This document shows, piece by piece, positions 8,719 through 16,815 of a DNA stretch of 59,503 nucleotides. Under the pieces are notes generated by a model. It was given only the letters and a program-made list of their open reading frames with translations. It ran no database searches and was not told where the DNA came from. The first letter of the stretch is position 1. Each line of letters starts with the position of its first letter. The stretch comes from CBDUZS01 sp965371785 (GTDB lineage Bacteria; Fermentibacterota; Fermentibacteria; Fermentibacterales; JCC-6), in NCBI GenBank assembly GCA_965371785.1, contig CBDUZS010000006.1, positions 1 through 59,503 on the forward strand, read 5' to 3'. The translations under genes and the position numbers were made by a program.

Positions 8719-10008
8719 GTGAAAGCGGTTATCGAACTGAACGCCTTTATCGTCTTCGATCTTGACGGCACACTTCACTGGACTGAGAAAGCTCTCGTTC
8801 CGGCGATACAGCGCACAATGTGTGACCTGGGCCTTGAACCCGCGTCTCCACTCAGGATCAACGCCCTGTACGGTGAGCCCCTGGAGGTGTTCTGCCGTGA
8901 GCTTCTGCCAGTGGAGCAGATAAACCTCTGTGAGGATTTCAGAGATGGTATCAGGAACCATCAGAAGGTCACCCTTCCGGAATCCGGTGAACTCTACCCG
9001 GGAACCGTGGAGATGCTGCGGACTCTCAAGAAGATGGGGTTCTCTCTCGGGGTCTGTTCCAATGCCTCAAAGGACTACATCGACCTCGTTCTCGAGACTC
9101 TGGGCATTGCGGGCTTCTTCTCCATCATAAGAGGCAGGGGAGCAGACGGCTCCAAAACCGGGAGAATTCTGGAGATGATCACCGAAGTGAATGCCGACCT
9201 GTCCATAGTGGTCGGAGACAGATACCATGATATGCGTGCCGCTGTAGAGAACCGTGTTCCGGGAATCGGATGCGCATACGGTTATGGAAGCGCCCTGGAA
9301 ATGGAGCAGGCACACTACCTGGTCCGTTCACCTGAAGAAGTAGTCGAGAAGGCTTCAGGATGTCTGATAGCTTATGAGATAGAGACACTCCTGAGCCGAG
9401 ATTGCAGACCGTGCCCATGCGTCGGCATTACGGGTGCTGACACATCGGGCAAGACCACCTTTTCAGCATTCCTGGAAACCTTCCTGATCTCACGGGGGCA
9501 TCGTGTCCAGGTGATTCATCTGGATGATTTCCACAACCCCCTGGCTGTGCGAAGAAAAGGAGACAACGAGATAGAAGCCTACATCTCGAACGCTTTCGAC
9601 ATGAACAGGCTATGCTCACAGATTCTGGCCCCTGCGAAAAAGACCGGACACGTCCACGTTTCTCTTGACTCGCTCGACCTTGAGACCGATCGGTTCGATC
9701 ACAAAGTCTCCTACGCAATCGATCCCGGCACGATACTGGTACTGGAGGGAGTTCTGCTCTTCAGAGAACCGCTGGATCGGTACATCGATGTGAGGGTTCT
9801 TCTGGATACGGATGAGCGGGAAGTCCTCAGGCGGGCTGAATTGCGGGACGGCAAGGACAGTGTGGAGACCTACGTAAAGAAATACATCCCGATACAGCGC
9901 TGGTTCGAAGAGGTTTGTAATCCGAGAGGAAAAGCTGACCTGGTCGTCGATAACAACAACCCCAGCAGGCCTGTAACAGCAGGACGAAACGCTACTCGAA
10001 GGTTCTGA
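8719..10008 (+). CDS. HAD hydrolase fused to uridine-kinase-like P-loop kinase
   Basis: 429 aa starting at GTG 8719 with no clear Shine-Dalgarno. Residues ~10-215 are a PGP/beta-phosphoglucomutase-like HAD domain: VFDLDGTLHW, CSNASKDY, and VGDRYHDMRAA. Residues ~235-420 are a uridine-kinase/phosphoribulokinase-like NTPase: Walker A GADTSGKTTFS, VIHLDDFHNP (acidic catalytic segment), LVLEGVLLF, then RAELRDGK. The fusion suggests a phosphatase and kinase acting on related phospho-compounds, possibly in nucleotide or sugar salvage; that is inference. The 3' end overlaps the convergent lexA 3' end by 17 bp. It is divergent from another HAD gene. Confidence 0.88.
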   Translation: MKAVIELNAFIVFDLDGTLHWTEKALVPAIQRTMCDLGLEPASPLRINALYGEPLEVFCRELLPVEQINLCEDFRDGIRNHQKVTLPESGELYPGTVEMLRTLKKMGFSLGVCSNASKDYIDLVLETLGIAGFFSIIRGRGADGSKTGRILEMITEVNADLSIVVGDRYHDMRAAVENRVPGIGCAYGYGSALEMEQAHYLVRSPEEVVEKASGCLIAYEIETLLSRDCRPCPCVGITGADTSGKTTFSAFLETFLISRGHRVQVIHLDDFHNPLAVRRKGDNEIEAYISNAFDMNRLCSQILAPAKKTGHVHVSLDSLDLETDRFDHKVSYAIDPGTILVLEGVLLFREPLDRYIDVRVLLDTDEREVLRRAELRDGKDSVETYVKKYIPIQRWFEEVCNPRGKADLVVDNNNPSRPVTAGRNATRRF

Positions 10009-10606
10009 ATACCGCGATTACTTTCCCCAGGATTCTGACGCTTTCATCCGATGGACCGTAAGACATGGTCTCGAACAGCGGATTGTCGGGAACGAGTTCG
10101 ATGCAGTCATCTCTCCTGTAGAATCTCTTCACGGTAGCGTCGTCTCCAATGAGAGCGACGGCAATCTCTCCCTGTTCGACAAAGGGCTGTTGACGAACGA
10201 GAACCAGATCATCCGAGAGAATGGCAGCATTCACCATGCTGTCACCCGAGACCCTGAGTAGAAACGTGTTCGCATGCCCGCCAAGGCTGTCGGGGACCGG
10301 GAAGTGACCGATCACGTTCTCGGTTGCCAGAAGGGGCAGACCTGCTGCGACTTTTCCGAGAATGGGGACGTTGATAACCGCTGCATCCGAGTGCCCGGAA
10401 GCTATACTGATTGCCCTTGCCGAGCCATCGCATCGATTCAGGTAGCCTTTGGCTACGAGCTTGTCTATGTGGTCTTTGACCCCTTTGGTACTTCGAAGGC
10501 CAAAGCTCTTCTGGATCTCGCGAATGGTAGGGGGGTAACCATGGGATCTGATGAACTTTTTGATGAAATCGAACATCTCCCGTTGTCTGTTCGTAAGCTT
10601 TTCCAT
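9992..10606 (-). CDS. lexA: LexA repressor
   Basis: 204 aa. The N-terminal winged helix (LTNRQREMFDFI, GYPPTIREIQKSFGL) is followed by an S24 autoprotease domain. The cleavage site is the Ala-Gly in KVAAGLPL, around residue 88. The catalytic Ser is in SGDSMVN (residue 123) and the Lys in DATVKRF (residue 160); the 37-residue spacing matches E. coli LexA (S119/K156). It should repress SOS genes until RecA-stimulated self-cleavage. I chose the ATG at 10606 over a GTG at 10612 because AGGAGG lies 5 nt before it. A candidate operator lies directly upstream. Confidence 0.95.
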   Translation of the reverse strand: MEKLTNRQREMFDFIKKFIRSHGYPPTIREIQKSFGLRSTKGVKDHIDKLVAKGYLNRCDGSARAISIASGHSDAAVINVPILGKVAAGLPLLATENVIGHFPVPDSLGGHANTFLLRVSGDSMVNAAILSDDLVLVRQQPFVEQGEIAVALIGDDATVKRFYRRDDCIELVPDNPLFETMSYGPSDESVRILGKVIAVFRTFE

Positions 10607-10614
10607 GGCCACCT

Positions 10615-10657
10615 CCTATACATATGTTTACTACTCAGGCCGTGGTTATGCGTCAAG
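10615..10657 (-). promoter_or_regulatory. lexA promoter and possible LexA operator
   Basis: On the minus strand TTGACG is followed after 17 nt by TAGTAA, then AAACATATGTAT, an imperfect palindrome centred on CATATG (10621-10626). It resembles the Gram-positive-type SOS box (GAAC-N4-GTTC), with AAAC and GTAT as half sites. It ends just before the ribosome binding site. Autoregulation is inferred from position; the box is imperfect. Confidence 0.4.
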
Positions 10658-10661
10658 TATA

Positions 10662-10688
10662 GAAAAAGGGACCCCGAAGGGCCCCTTT
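10662..10688 (-). terminator. Rho-independent terminator of the beta-flower gene
   Basis: On the minus strand AAAGGGGCCC and GGGTCCCTTT form a 10-bp stem (one G-U pair) closed by a TTCG tetraloop and followed by T's. It lies 14 nt past the stop of the gene at 10703. Confidence 0.8.
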
Positions 10689-10702
10689 GGAATGAGGTGT
10701 TT

Positions 10703-11137
10703 CTAGTCTTCCAGCAGATCGCTGAAGAAGATCAGATAGACGGCAATTCTTTTGATCATGTCTTCGTCGGAGCCTTCTGTGTAGAGAAGAACGTTGAAGC
10801 TGTCGTCTTCGACGGTTCCATCCGATGTTATCCGTGCGACGGTTCTGAAGCGGCTATCTGTAAGTCTGCCGTCTGAAGTGATCCGGAAAAGCTCTTCGTA
10901 GCCGTCGTCCTCTATTCTTCCGTCGATGATGTAGCCAAGGGTTTCGAACGTGGCATCTTCGATTCGCTCATCATCCCTGATGTAGCCAAGGGTCATGAAA
11001 GTCGAATCCTCGATTCTGCCGTCTGCTCGTATATAGGCAAGTGTCTCGTATCGACGGCTTTCGAATCTGAGATCACCGGCCGACACCGCAGTCACACATA
11101 GAATGACTAATGAAAGAATCCTCATGACAAGGTTCAT
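10703..11137 (-). CDS. Secreted 5-fold beta-flower-like repeat protein
   Basis: 144 aa with a signal peptide (MRILSLVILCVTAVSAGD). The mature part is five or six copies of a ~19-residue beta repeat with consensus '(Y/F)xTLxYIxxDGRIEDS', seen as LAYIRADGRIEDS, LGYIRDDERIEDA, LGYIIDGRIEDD, LFRITSDGRLTDS and VARITSDGTVEDD. A hydrophobic C-terminus (IAVYLIFFSDLL) follows. This matches the small beta-flower proteins of Bacteroidetes, which also end in a Phe-rich tail. Function unknown. I set the start at 11137 because GAGGAGG precedes it; upstream in-frame sequence has no signal peptide and overlaps the divergent gene. Confidence 0.75.
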   Translation of the reverse strand: MNLVMRILSLVILCVTAVSAGDLRFESRRYETLAYIRADGRIEDSTFMTLGYIRDDERIEDATFETLGYIIDGRIEDDGYEELFRITSDGRLTDSRFRTVARITSDGTVEDDSFNVLLYTEGSDEDMIKRIAVYLIFFSDLLED

Positions 11138-11195
11138 TTGAACCTCCTCTCGTTTCCAGACTCCTAGCCTTCTATGTTTACTCCATGGTGGAAAA

Positions 11196-12290
11196 TTGTC
11201 AAGTATACTAACCGTTTTATTCAGCATTCTGCTGTCATTTTCCCTTCTGTCTCCCTGTCTGGTCAACATCAACACCGCGGGAGAGAGAGACCTTCGGGAG
11301 CTTCCGGGCATAGGCCCTGTAAAAGCAGAGGCAATAATTGAGTTCAGAGAGAGATTCGGTCCATATCTTTTTCCGGACGACCTTCTGCTCGTTCCGGGAA
11401 TCGGTCCTTCCACTCTGAACGGAATGAGTGAGTTGATAACCGTCGGGGAGCCGGAAGGTGGAATGGCAGACACAACGCACTGGCTCCTGGTCGGAGATCT
11501 GGAAGACACACTCCTGGTTCTGACATTCCTGGACATTGGGAATGGTGATGCAACCCTTATCGAAGTTCCGGGGGGTGAGACCTGGCTGATCGACGGAGGC
11601 CCGGATAAAGGGGGTCCGCTGGTTGCTCCAGTCGCTGCAAGACTCCTGGGGCTTGGCGTGGACAGCATCGACGTTGTTGCCTTCACCCATCCCCATGCAG
11701 ACCATATAGGGGGGTTGCCGGATGTGATGAGGTACTTCACGGTTGCTTCGGTTCTGGATCCGGGCATGCAGTACACCTCATGGCTGTACGAAGACCTCCT
11801 GACAGCAATCCTCGATTCAGACGCTGATTACGCAATCATTACGAGTGGTGACGTCTTCTATCTCTCATCGGATGTCTCGGTCGAAGTGCTGTATTCAGAT
11901 CCGGATTCCTCGCTAGACCTGGATCTCAACGAAGCATCAGCTGTCTTCCTCGTCAGCTGCGGCAGCTTCAGAGCCCTTCTGGCAGGAGACATAGAGGAGG
12001 ACACTGAGAGGCTTCTTGCGGGTTCCATTGCCCCCGTGACCATCATGCTTGCACCACATCACGGCAGCCGAACATCGGCTTTCCCTCCCTTTCTGCGGGG
12101 GTTGAGACCACAGCTTGCAGTCTTCTCAGCCGGGCGCAACAATCCGTTCGGACATCCGCATCCGGAGGTTGTGGAAGCCTACGTCGACCTTGGCGGGAAA
12201 ATCTTGCGGACCGACTTGCTCGGGACTATTGTTGTGCGCACCGACGGTTACAGTATCCAGTTTTCCTCGAACATGCGAGGTTCTCCTTGA
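11196..12290 (+). CDS. Secreted ComEA-HhH / ComEC-like metallo-beta-lactamase hydrolase
   Basis: 364 aa from a TTG start; GGTGG lies 5 nt upstream. A signal peptide (LTVLFSILLSFSLLSP) is followed by a helix-hairpin-helix DNA-binding domain of ComEA type (VNINTAGERDLRELPGIGP, residues ~23-80), then an MBL domain with LDIGNGDATLIEVPG, the metal motif THPHADHIGGLPD, LLAGDIEEDTE and APHHGSRTS. The latter is the domain at the C-terminus of ComEC/Rec2. A secreted protein joining both may degrade or process DNA outside the membrane; this is inference. It ends in TTGA, overlapping the next gene. Confidence 0.85.
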   Translation: MSSILTVLFSILLSFSLLSPCLVNINTAGERDLRELPGIGPVKAEAIIEFRERFGPYLFPDDLLLVPGIGPSTLNGMSELITVGEPEGGMADTTHWLLVGDLEDTLLVLTFLDIGNGDATLIEVPGGETWLIDGGPDKGGPLVAPVAARLLGLGVDSIDVVAFTHPHADHIGGLPDVMRYFTVASVLDPGMQYTSWLYEDLLTAILDSDADYAIITSGDVFYLSSDVSVEVLYSDPDSSLDLDLNEASAVFLVSCGSFRALLAGDIEEDTERLLAGSIAPVTIMLAPHHGSRTSAFPPFLRGLRPQLAVFSAGRNNPFGHPHPEVVEAYVDLGGKILRTDLLGTIVVRTDGYSIQFSSNMRGSP

Positions 12291-13228
12291 GAACAAGGGA
12301 ACTCACACCCTACCTGTACGTACTGCCGGCTCTGCTAATCGTTTTAGCATTCAGGACGATACCAATTCTCAGTTCATTCGCGGCTTCGTTCACGGAGTAC
12401 GACATAGGTGGATTTCATGGGTTCACAGGCCTCGAGAACTACCATCGGATGCTCACGGACGCCAGATTCTGGAGCAGTGTCTCCAACACGGTCTTCTACG
12501 TTCTCGGGGTGGTTCCCGCAGGTATCCTCATCCCGCTATTCCTTGCGATGCTCCTCCGGGGACAACTCGCAGGAAAAAGCATCTACAGGACGATCTACTT
12601 TCTCCCGGTAGTTACATCGGCTGTTGCAGTCTCGGTTGTGTGGACATGGCTGTTCAATCCTGAAGCAGGTCCAGTCAACAGCGTTATGAGAATCTTCGGG
12701 GGTGAGCCCCTCATGTGGCTGAGAGAGCCGAGAGGGGTGTTCGAGATGCTGTTGTCTCCACTCGGTATTCACCCGACCGGAGTGCTTGCCGGACCGAGCC
12801 TCGCCCTGGTTTCGCTGATGATCGTGAGTGTGTGGAAGAGTATCGGGTACAACACCGTTCTCTTCCTTGCCGGTCTCGAGAACATCTCGAACACTTACTA
12901 CGAAGCTGCGAAGCTCGACGGAGCAGGCGGATGGGGCACATTCAAGCATGTGACATGGCCGCTTCTCTCTCCAACGACTTACTACGTTCTGATCATGACC
13001 ACGATAACATCCTTTCAGACCTTTGCACTCGTCTACGTCATGACACCTCCTCCAGGGGGAGGTCCGCTTGGAACGACCAACGTAATAGTCTTCTACCTCT
13101 TTCAGAAAGCCTTTGATCGATTCGATATCGGTTATGCAAGTGCCATCTCGGTCTTCCTCTTCCTCGTTCTTCTGACACTCACGATCGTGCAGCGGAAACT
13201 TGCGGGAAAGAGGGTGCACTACCAGTGA
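12287..13228 (+). CDS. Sugar ABC transporter permease (MalF/UgpA type)
   Basis: 313 aa, about six transmembrane helices. The inner-membrane permease signature EAAKLDGAGGWGTFKHVTWPLL (the EAA loop) lies near residue 205. The TTG start at 12287 overlaps the upstream TGA (TTGA), so expression is probably coupled. It pairs with the next gene to form a CUT1-type heterodimeric permease. Neither a substrate-binding protein nor an ATPase is encoded nearby, so those must be shared or elsewhere. Confidence 0.9.
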   Translation: MRTRELTPYLYVLPALLIVLAFRTIPILSSFAASFTEYDIGGFHGFTGLENYHRMLTDARFWSSVSNTVFYVLGVVPAGILIPLFLAMLLRGQLAGKSIYRTIYFLPVVTSAVAVSVVWTWLFNPEAGPVNSVMRIFGGEPLMWLREPRGVFEMLLSPLGIHPTGVLAGPSLALVSLMIVSVWKSIGYNTVLFLAGLENISNTYYEAAKLDGAGGWGTFKHVTWPLLSPTTYYVLIMTTITSFQTFALVYVMTPPPGGGPLGTTNVIVFYLFQKAFDRFDIGYASAISVFLFLVLLTLTIVQRKLAGKRVHYQ

Positions 13229-14004
13229 CGGGATCCATCTACCTTAAAACCGGAAAGCACGTGCTCCTCGTTCTCGGAGGGATTCTGATGCTCCTTCCCT
13301 TCCTCTGGATGGTGAACACATCGCTCGAACAGGGAGGTTTCAGCAATTACGTAGAGGCATGGTCCAGGGTTCCCTTTGCACGCTACTTCCTGAACACTCT
13401 GCTCGTCACCACGCTTACGGTGGCTGGAGTACTGGTTACCGCTTCCCTTGCCGCATACGCGTTTGCTACAATCGAATTCAGGGGCAGGGGTATGATATTC
13501 CTTCTCTTCCTGTCAACGATGATGGTCCCCCAACCGGTTTATCTGGCACCTTCTTACGTTATCCTGTCGAAGCTGGGGTGGATCAACACCTACTGGGCGT
13601 TGATCATTCCATGGACGGCAAATGTCTTCAGCATCTTCCTGCTCAGACAGCATTTCAGGACTCTTCCGAAATCCCTCTACGAAGCCGCCATCCTCGACGG
13701 ATGCGGCCGTTTGAAGTACCTGTGGAAGATTGCCCTCCCCTTGTCCAAATCGATCATCGTCACTATTCTGCTCTTCAACGTGATAGGCTCGTGGAACAGT
13801 TTCATGTGGCCGCTGGTCGTAACCCATTCCGAGGAGCTCAGAGTGCTTCAGGTAGGTCTGTCCTATTTCAACCAGGAGCAATCGAGCAATTACCAGTTGC
13901 TCATGGCGGCTTCGACATTCTGTACGATGCCTTTGATCGTGCTCTTCCTGATGGCTCAGAAACAGATCGTTGCCAGCTACTCCCGCTCAGGGATAAAGAG
14001 TTAG
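13225..14004 (+). CDS. Sugar ABC transporter permease (MalG/UgpE type)
   Basis: 259 aa, six predicted membrane helices, with the EAA loop YEAAILDGCGRLKYLWKIALPL near residue 155. The GTG start overlaps the preceding TGA (GTGA). Shorter than many MalG proteins but with both ends intact. It forms the second half of the permease pair at 12287-13228. Confidence 0.9.
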   Translation: MTGSIYLKTGKHVLLVLGGILMLLPFLWMVNTSLEQGGFSNYVEAWSRVPFARYFLNTLLVTTLTVAGVLVTASLAAYAFATIEFRGRGMIFLLFLSTMMVPQPVYLAPSYVILSKLGWINTYWALIIPWTANVFSIFLLRQHFRTLPKSLYEAAILDGCGRLKYLWKIALPLSKSIIVTILLFNVIGSWNSFMWPLVVTHSEELRVLQVGLSYFNQEQSSNYQLLMAASTFCTMPLIVLFLMAQKQIVASYSRSGIKS

Positions 14005-14008
14005 CGGT

Positions 14009-14443
14009 ATGAAGGCAGCAGTTGCAGCCGTCATCGCACTTTCAATAGCATCCGCCAACGCAGGCTCTCTCCGGGACGAGGCAATGGAGTTTCTAGGTAT
14101 TCTGCTATCCCAGGGATACATCGCTGCAGGAGTTCAGGGAGTCGAAGTGCAGTACCTCGAGCCCTGCACACTCGGTGTTTCCTCGCAGCTCTTCCTGGAG
14201 AGACCTGGAGGTTACCTGATAGCCATGGGCGGGAACTACATTCTCGATCTCGAACTAGAACTGCAGGGTGAGGGCTGGTCGGTTCTCGACACGCTTCCCG
14301 ATGATCTTCCCGTGTTCGAGCTCGACTCGCTTCAGATTGCCTCATCGCGCAGGATAATACTTCTCGCAGCCGACATGACACATGGCATTCTGCGAGACAG
14401 CGTTATCGTGATATGGGCATTGCTGCCGGTTGACCCGGATTGA
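14009..14443 (+). CDS. Small secreted protein of unknown function
   Basis: 144 aa with a signal peptide (MKAAVAAVIALSIASANAG) and a mature domain of ~120 residues rich in beta strands. I do not recognise it. It begins 4 nt after the permease stop, so it is likely in the same transcript, which continues toward a PorV-like gene 53 nt downstream. It could be a small periplasmic partner; nothing in the sequence proves it. Confidence 0.65.
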   Translation: MKAAVAAVIALSIASANAGSLRDEAMEFLGILLSQGYIAAGVQGVEVQYLEPCTLGVSSQLFLERPGGYLIAMGGNYILDLELELQGEGWSVLDTLPDDLPVFELDSLQIASSRRIILLAADMTHGILRDSVIVIWALLPVDPD

Positions 14444-14496
14444 CTGTGTACTAATCTTTCAGTGTCTTTGATCTCATACATACTGGGGAGAACCAA

Positions 14497-15417
14497 ATGA
14501 AGTTTACAATCGCGGCAGTCATGATACTGTCGCTGACCAGCGTGGCATTCGGAGCCAATTCAGCTGGTTTTGCTTTCCTTCAGATTCCCACTGGAGCCAG
14601 GTGTGTCGCCATGGGAGGAGCCTTTACAGCCGTCAGAGGTGACCCCATGTCACTGTACTGGAATCCTGCAGGCATCGCGGGTGTTTCCGGGCAACGGATA
14701 ACTTCGACGTACACGAGCTACATGATGGACATGCAGGCAGGTTTCGTCGGATGGGTAAATCCGAGGTCGGATGATGCCATTGGTGTATCCATCAACTACT
14801 TCTACAGTGGCTCAATGATCCGTACGACCATGGCCAACCCGACCGGAACGGGAGAGGAGTTCTCCAACAGCAGTATTGCCGCAGCCGGCACCTATGCCAG
14901 ATCCGTTGGACAGGGTATTGCGCTGGGCGTAACCGGAAAGTTCGTCTACTCCTCGATAGACACGTACAGCGGCAACGGTTTTCTTGTAGATGTCGGAGCG
15001 GTTTACACTCCGGAAGCCATGCAGAACCTCACACTGGGTCTTGCCGTCAGGAATGCCGGTATCCAGACCAAGGCATTCTACGCCGAGAACGATCCCATGC
15101 CGACTGAAGTCGCCGCAGGTGCATCAATAGGCCTTGTCGACGGAAAACTCCTGATAGCTGCCGACCTCTCCTACCCTCTCCACGGTGACTTCAACGCCGC
15201 TGCCGGTATCGAGTACACTCCACTGGAGATGCTAAGCATAAGAGCAGGCGGGAATCTCCATGACAAGAACGCAGCCGACGAAGCGGGAGGCAGTATCATC
15301 GACGCCCTGGCATTCGGTGCCGGAACAAGGTGGAACAATTTCACTCTGGACTACGCCTACAAACCCTTTGCCGATCTTGGCAATGCTCACAGGATAACCG
15401 TTGGCGTCGGTCTTTAG
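14497..15417 (+). CDS. PorV/PorQ-family outer-membrane protein
   Basis: 306 aa with a signal peptide ending at AFG-AN. The N-terminal signature GARCVAMGGAFTAVRGDP..LYWNPAG is diagnostic of the PorV/PorQ (UPF0164) branch of FadL-like beta-barrels, and the rest reads as alternating amphipathic strands ending in a final strand (HRITVGVGL). In FCB bacteria these proteins support T9SS: PorV shuttles cargo and PorQ acts with PorZ. This fits the many T9SS-tailed cargo proteins in the window, though which subtype it is cannot be decided. GGGGAG lies 6 nt before the ATG. Confidence 0.85.
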   Translation: MKFTIAAVMILSLTSVAFGANSAGFAFLQIPTGARCVAMGGAFTAVRGDPMSLYWNPAGIAGVSGQRITSTYTSYMMDMQAGFVGWVNPRSDDAIGVSINYFYSGSMIRTTMANPTGTGEEFSNSSIAAAGTYARSVGQGIALGVTGKFVYSSIDTYSGNGFLVDVGAVYTPEAMQNLTLGLAVRNAGIQTKAFYAENDPMPTEVAAGASIGLVDGKLLIAADLSYPLHGDFNAAAGIEYTPLEMLSIRAGGNLHDKNAADEAGGSIIDALAFGAGTRWNNFTLDYAYKPFADLGNAHRITVGVGL

Positions 15418-15757
15418 AAGCGGTTTTATACCAGCTATCCTTCTCGGAGCATTCTTCACCCTTGCCTGCGGCCCCGAAAGCCGGACGGCAGGAAGACAGC
15501 GACGTCTCGACACGTTCAGATCCGTTCTCCCCACGGAAGTCCTTCAGAGCTTCGATGCCATTGAGAGTGAAGAGGATTGCGAGGCTGTGGCACTCGGCCT
15601 GACCGATGCCATAACACAAGACCGGGAACTGGAAATGGCAATCGATTCCATCATGAAGGCTGAACTCATCGAAACGTTTACAGATGAGGAAATAGTCTTT
15701 TTCTTCTGGTACTACTTCGCCTATGCGATAGAGACGGGAACCGTTCCGGAGCCCTGA
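15401..15757 (+). CDS. Small putative lipoprotein
   Basis: 118 aa from a TTG start that overlaps the 3' end of the PorV-like gene by 17 bp. The N-terminus has a hydrophobic stretch (FIPAILLGAFFTLACG) with a plausible lipobox TLAC. The mature part is acidic and helical (ESEEDCEAVALGLTDA, FTDEEIVFFFWYYFAYAIE). No family recognised. The reading frame ends just before the fMet promoter. Confidence 0.6.
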   Translation: MASVFRSGFIPAILLGAFFTLACGPESRTAGRQRRLDTFRSVLPTEVLQSFDAIESEEDCEAVALGLTDAITQDRELEMAIDSIMKAELIETFTDEEIVFFFWYYFAYAIETGTVPEP

Positions 15758-15764
15758 ACCGTCG

Positions 15765-15792
15765 TTGACGGGCAACAGGAATCATCTATAAT
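15765..15792 (+). promoter_or_regulatory. Strong sigma-70 promoter of tRNA-fMet
   Basis: TTGACG (15765-15770) and a consensus TATAAT (15787-15792), separated by 16 nt, lie 12 nt upstream of the tRNA 5' end. This is the best consensus promoter in the window. Confidence 0.85.
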
Positions 15793-15803
15793 AGCCGAGC
15801 AAT

Positions 15804-15880
<77 letters not shown>

Positions 15881-15893
15881 GAAATGATCTGAA

Positions 15894-15928
15894 GGCGTCC
15901 AGCAGTACTAACTAGCTGGGCGCTTTCT
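15894..15928 (+). terminator. Terminator after tRNA-fMet
   Basis: GCGTCCAGC and GCTGGGCGC form a 9-bp stem (one G-U pair) around an 11-nt loop, followed by TTTCTGT. It lies ~13 nt after the tRNA CCA. Confidence 0.65.
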
Positions 15929-16111
15929 GTATGCGGGGTTCAAAGAAATGGCTCGATTTCGACACTACCGCGACACTGTATCCCACATCCTCATGCCTGA
16001 CTGCATGATAAGTGGTTCAAATGCTGTCGGGGTGGAGAAACTCGATCTTTGTATATGGGAGGTTTCAATCTAGTTTTCATTCATATGCCTAACCTATTGT
16101 GATGCTGATCA
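15929..16111. other. Non-coding stretch with tRNA-like fragments
   Basis: No gene seen. It carries GGGGTTCAAAG near 15936 and, near 16013, GTGGTTCAAATGCTGTC, which matches the T-arm of the adjacent tRNA-fMet (GGTTCAAATCCTGTC) at 14 of 15 positions but is followed by unrelated sequence. These look like decayed tRNA 3' ends at the left edge of an accessory region. Confidence 0.4.
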
Positions 16112-16810
16112 TTATGTGTATCTATATAGAAGATACAGTCCGCCCAGAATCACCAGAACACCACAAATCTTTCTGAGAATCGGGACAACACCGGTTTTTT
16201 CATTCCACTTCAGAAGACTCTGTATTGTACTCGAAAATGTTCCCGCTGCAATGATTACTCCGCAGTGACCGATGGCAAAAGCAATGATGAGCAGAATGGA
16301 AAAAATGGGGTATTCACTACCTGTACTGAAGGCAACGCCTAGTATTGGAGCCATAAAGGCAAATGTGCATGGACCCAGAGCGATTCCGAATGCGAGACCC
16401 AGGAGAAAGGCCCCTGCAAGACCGGATCTGTTCGATGCGAGGTTCTTGTCTCCTTTAAAAGGGGATGGAACGACTTCGAGCAGATTCAACCCGAAGTACA
16501 GCATCATGGCAGCTGCGAAATAGTACCCGAACCGACCGATATCCCCCAGAATTCGACCTGCTGCAGCAGTGGCGATTCCCACCAGAATAATCGTAATGAG
16601 TATACCCAGAGAGAAAAGTGTTGAAATGCTGAAAGCCCTGGTTGGTCCACTTCTTCCCTGTCTGGATATATATCCTACGACAAGAGGAACACTTGCCAGA
16701 TGGCATGGACTGAGAAGAACACTCAACACACCCCACAGAAGAGCAAGAGGCACAGCAATCGGTGCTGCTGATTCAACAGCACCTGTGAAGGAAGTAATGA
16801 GATTTTCCAT
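16112..16810 (-). CDS. CcdA/DsbD-like thiol-electron transporter
   Basis: 232 aa, about six membrane helices with the two conserved cysteine motifs LLSPCHLASVP (about residue 35) and LGPCTFAFMAP (about residue 148). CcdA/DsbD proteins move reducing equivalents from cytoplasmic thioredoxin to periplasmic thiol proteins. The gene starts 5 nt after the stop of a membrane-anchored thioredoxin, its likely partner, in a run that begins with the Acr3 arsenite pump. Codon and base use are visibly more AT-rich than in genes left of 15,900. Confidence 0.9.
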   Translation of the reverse strand: MENLITSFTGAVESAAPIAVPLALLWGVLSVLLSPCHLASVPLVVGYISRQGRSGPTRAFSISTLFSLGILITIILVGIATAAAGRILGDIGRFGYYFAAAMMLYFGLNLLEVVPSPFKGDKNLASNRSGLAGAFLLGLAFGIALGPCTFAFMAPILGVAFSTGSEYPIFSILLIIAFAIGHCGVIIAAGTFSSTIQSLLKWNEKTGVVPILRKICGVLVILGGLYLLYRYT

Positions 16811-16815
16811 AATGT

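Noticed and set aside
11138..11776. Long N-terminal extension of the beta-flower gene
   Set aside because: The extension overlaps the divergent ComEA/ComEC-like gene, is Ser/Pro/Arg-rich shadow sequence and lacks the signal peptide that starts at 11137.
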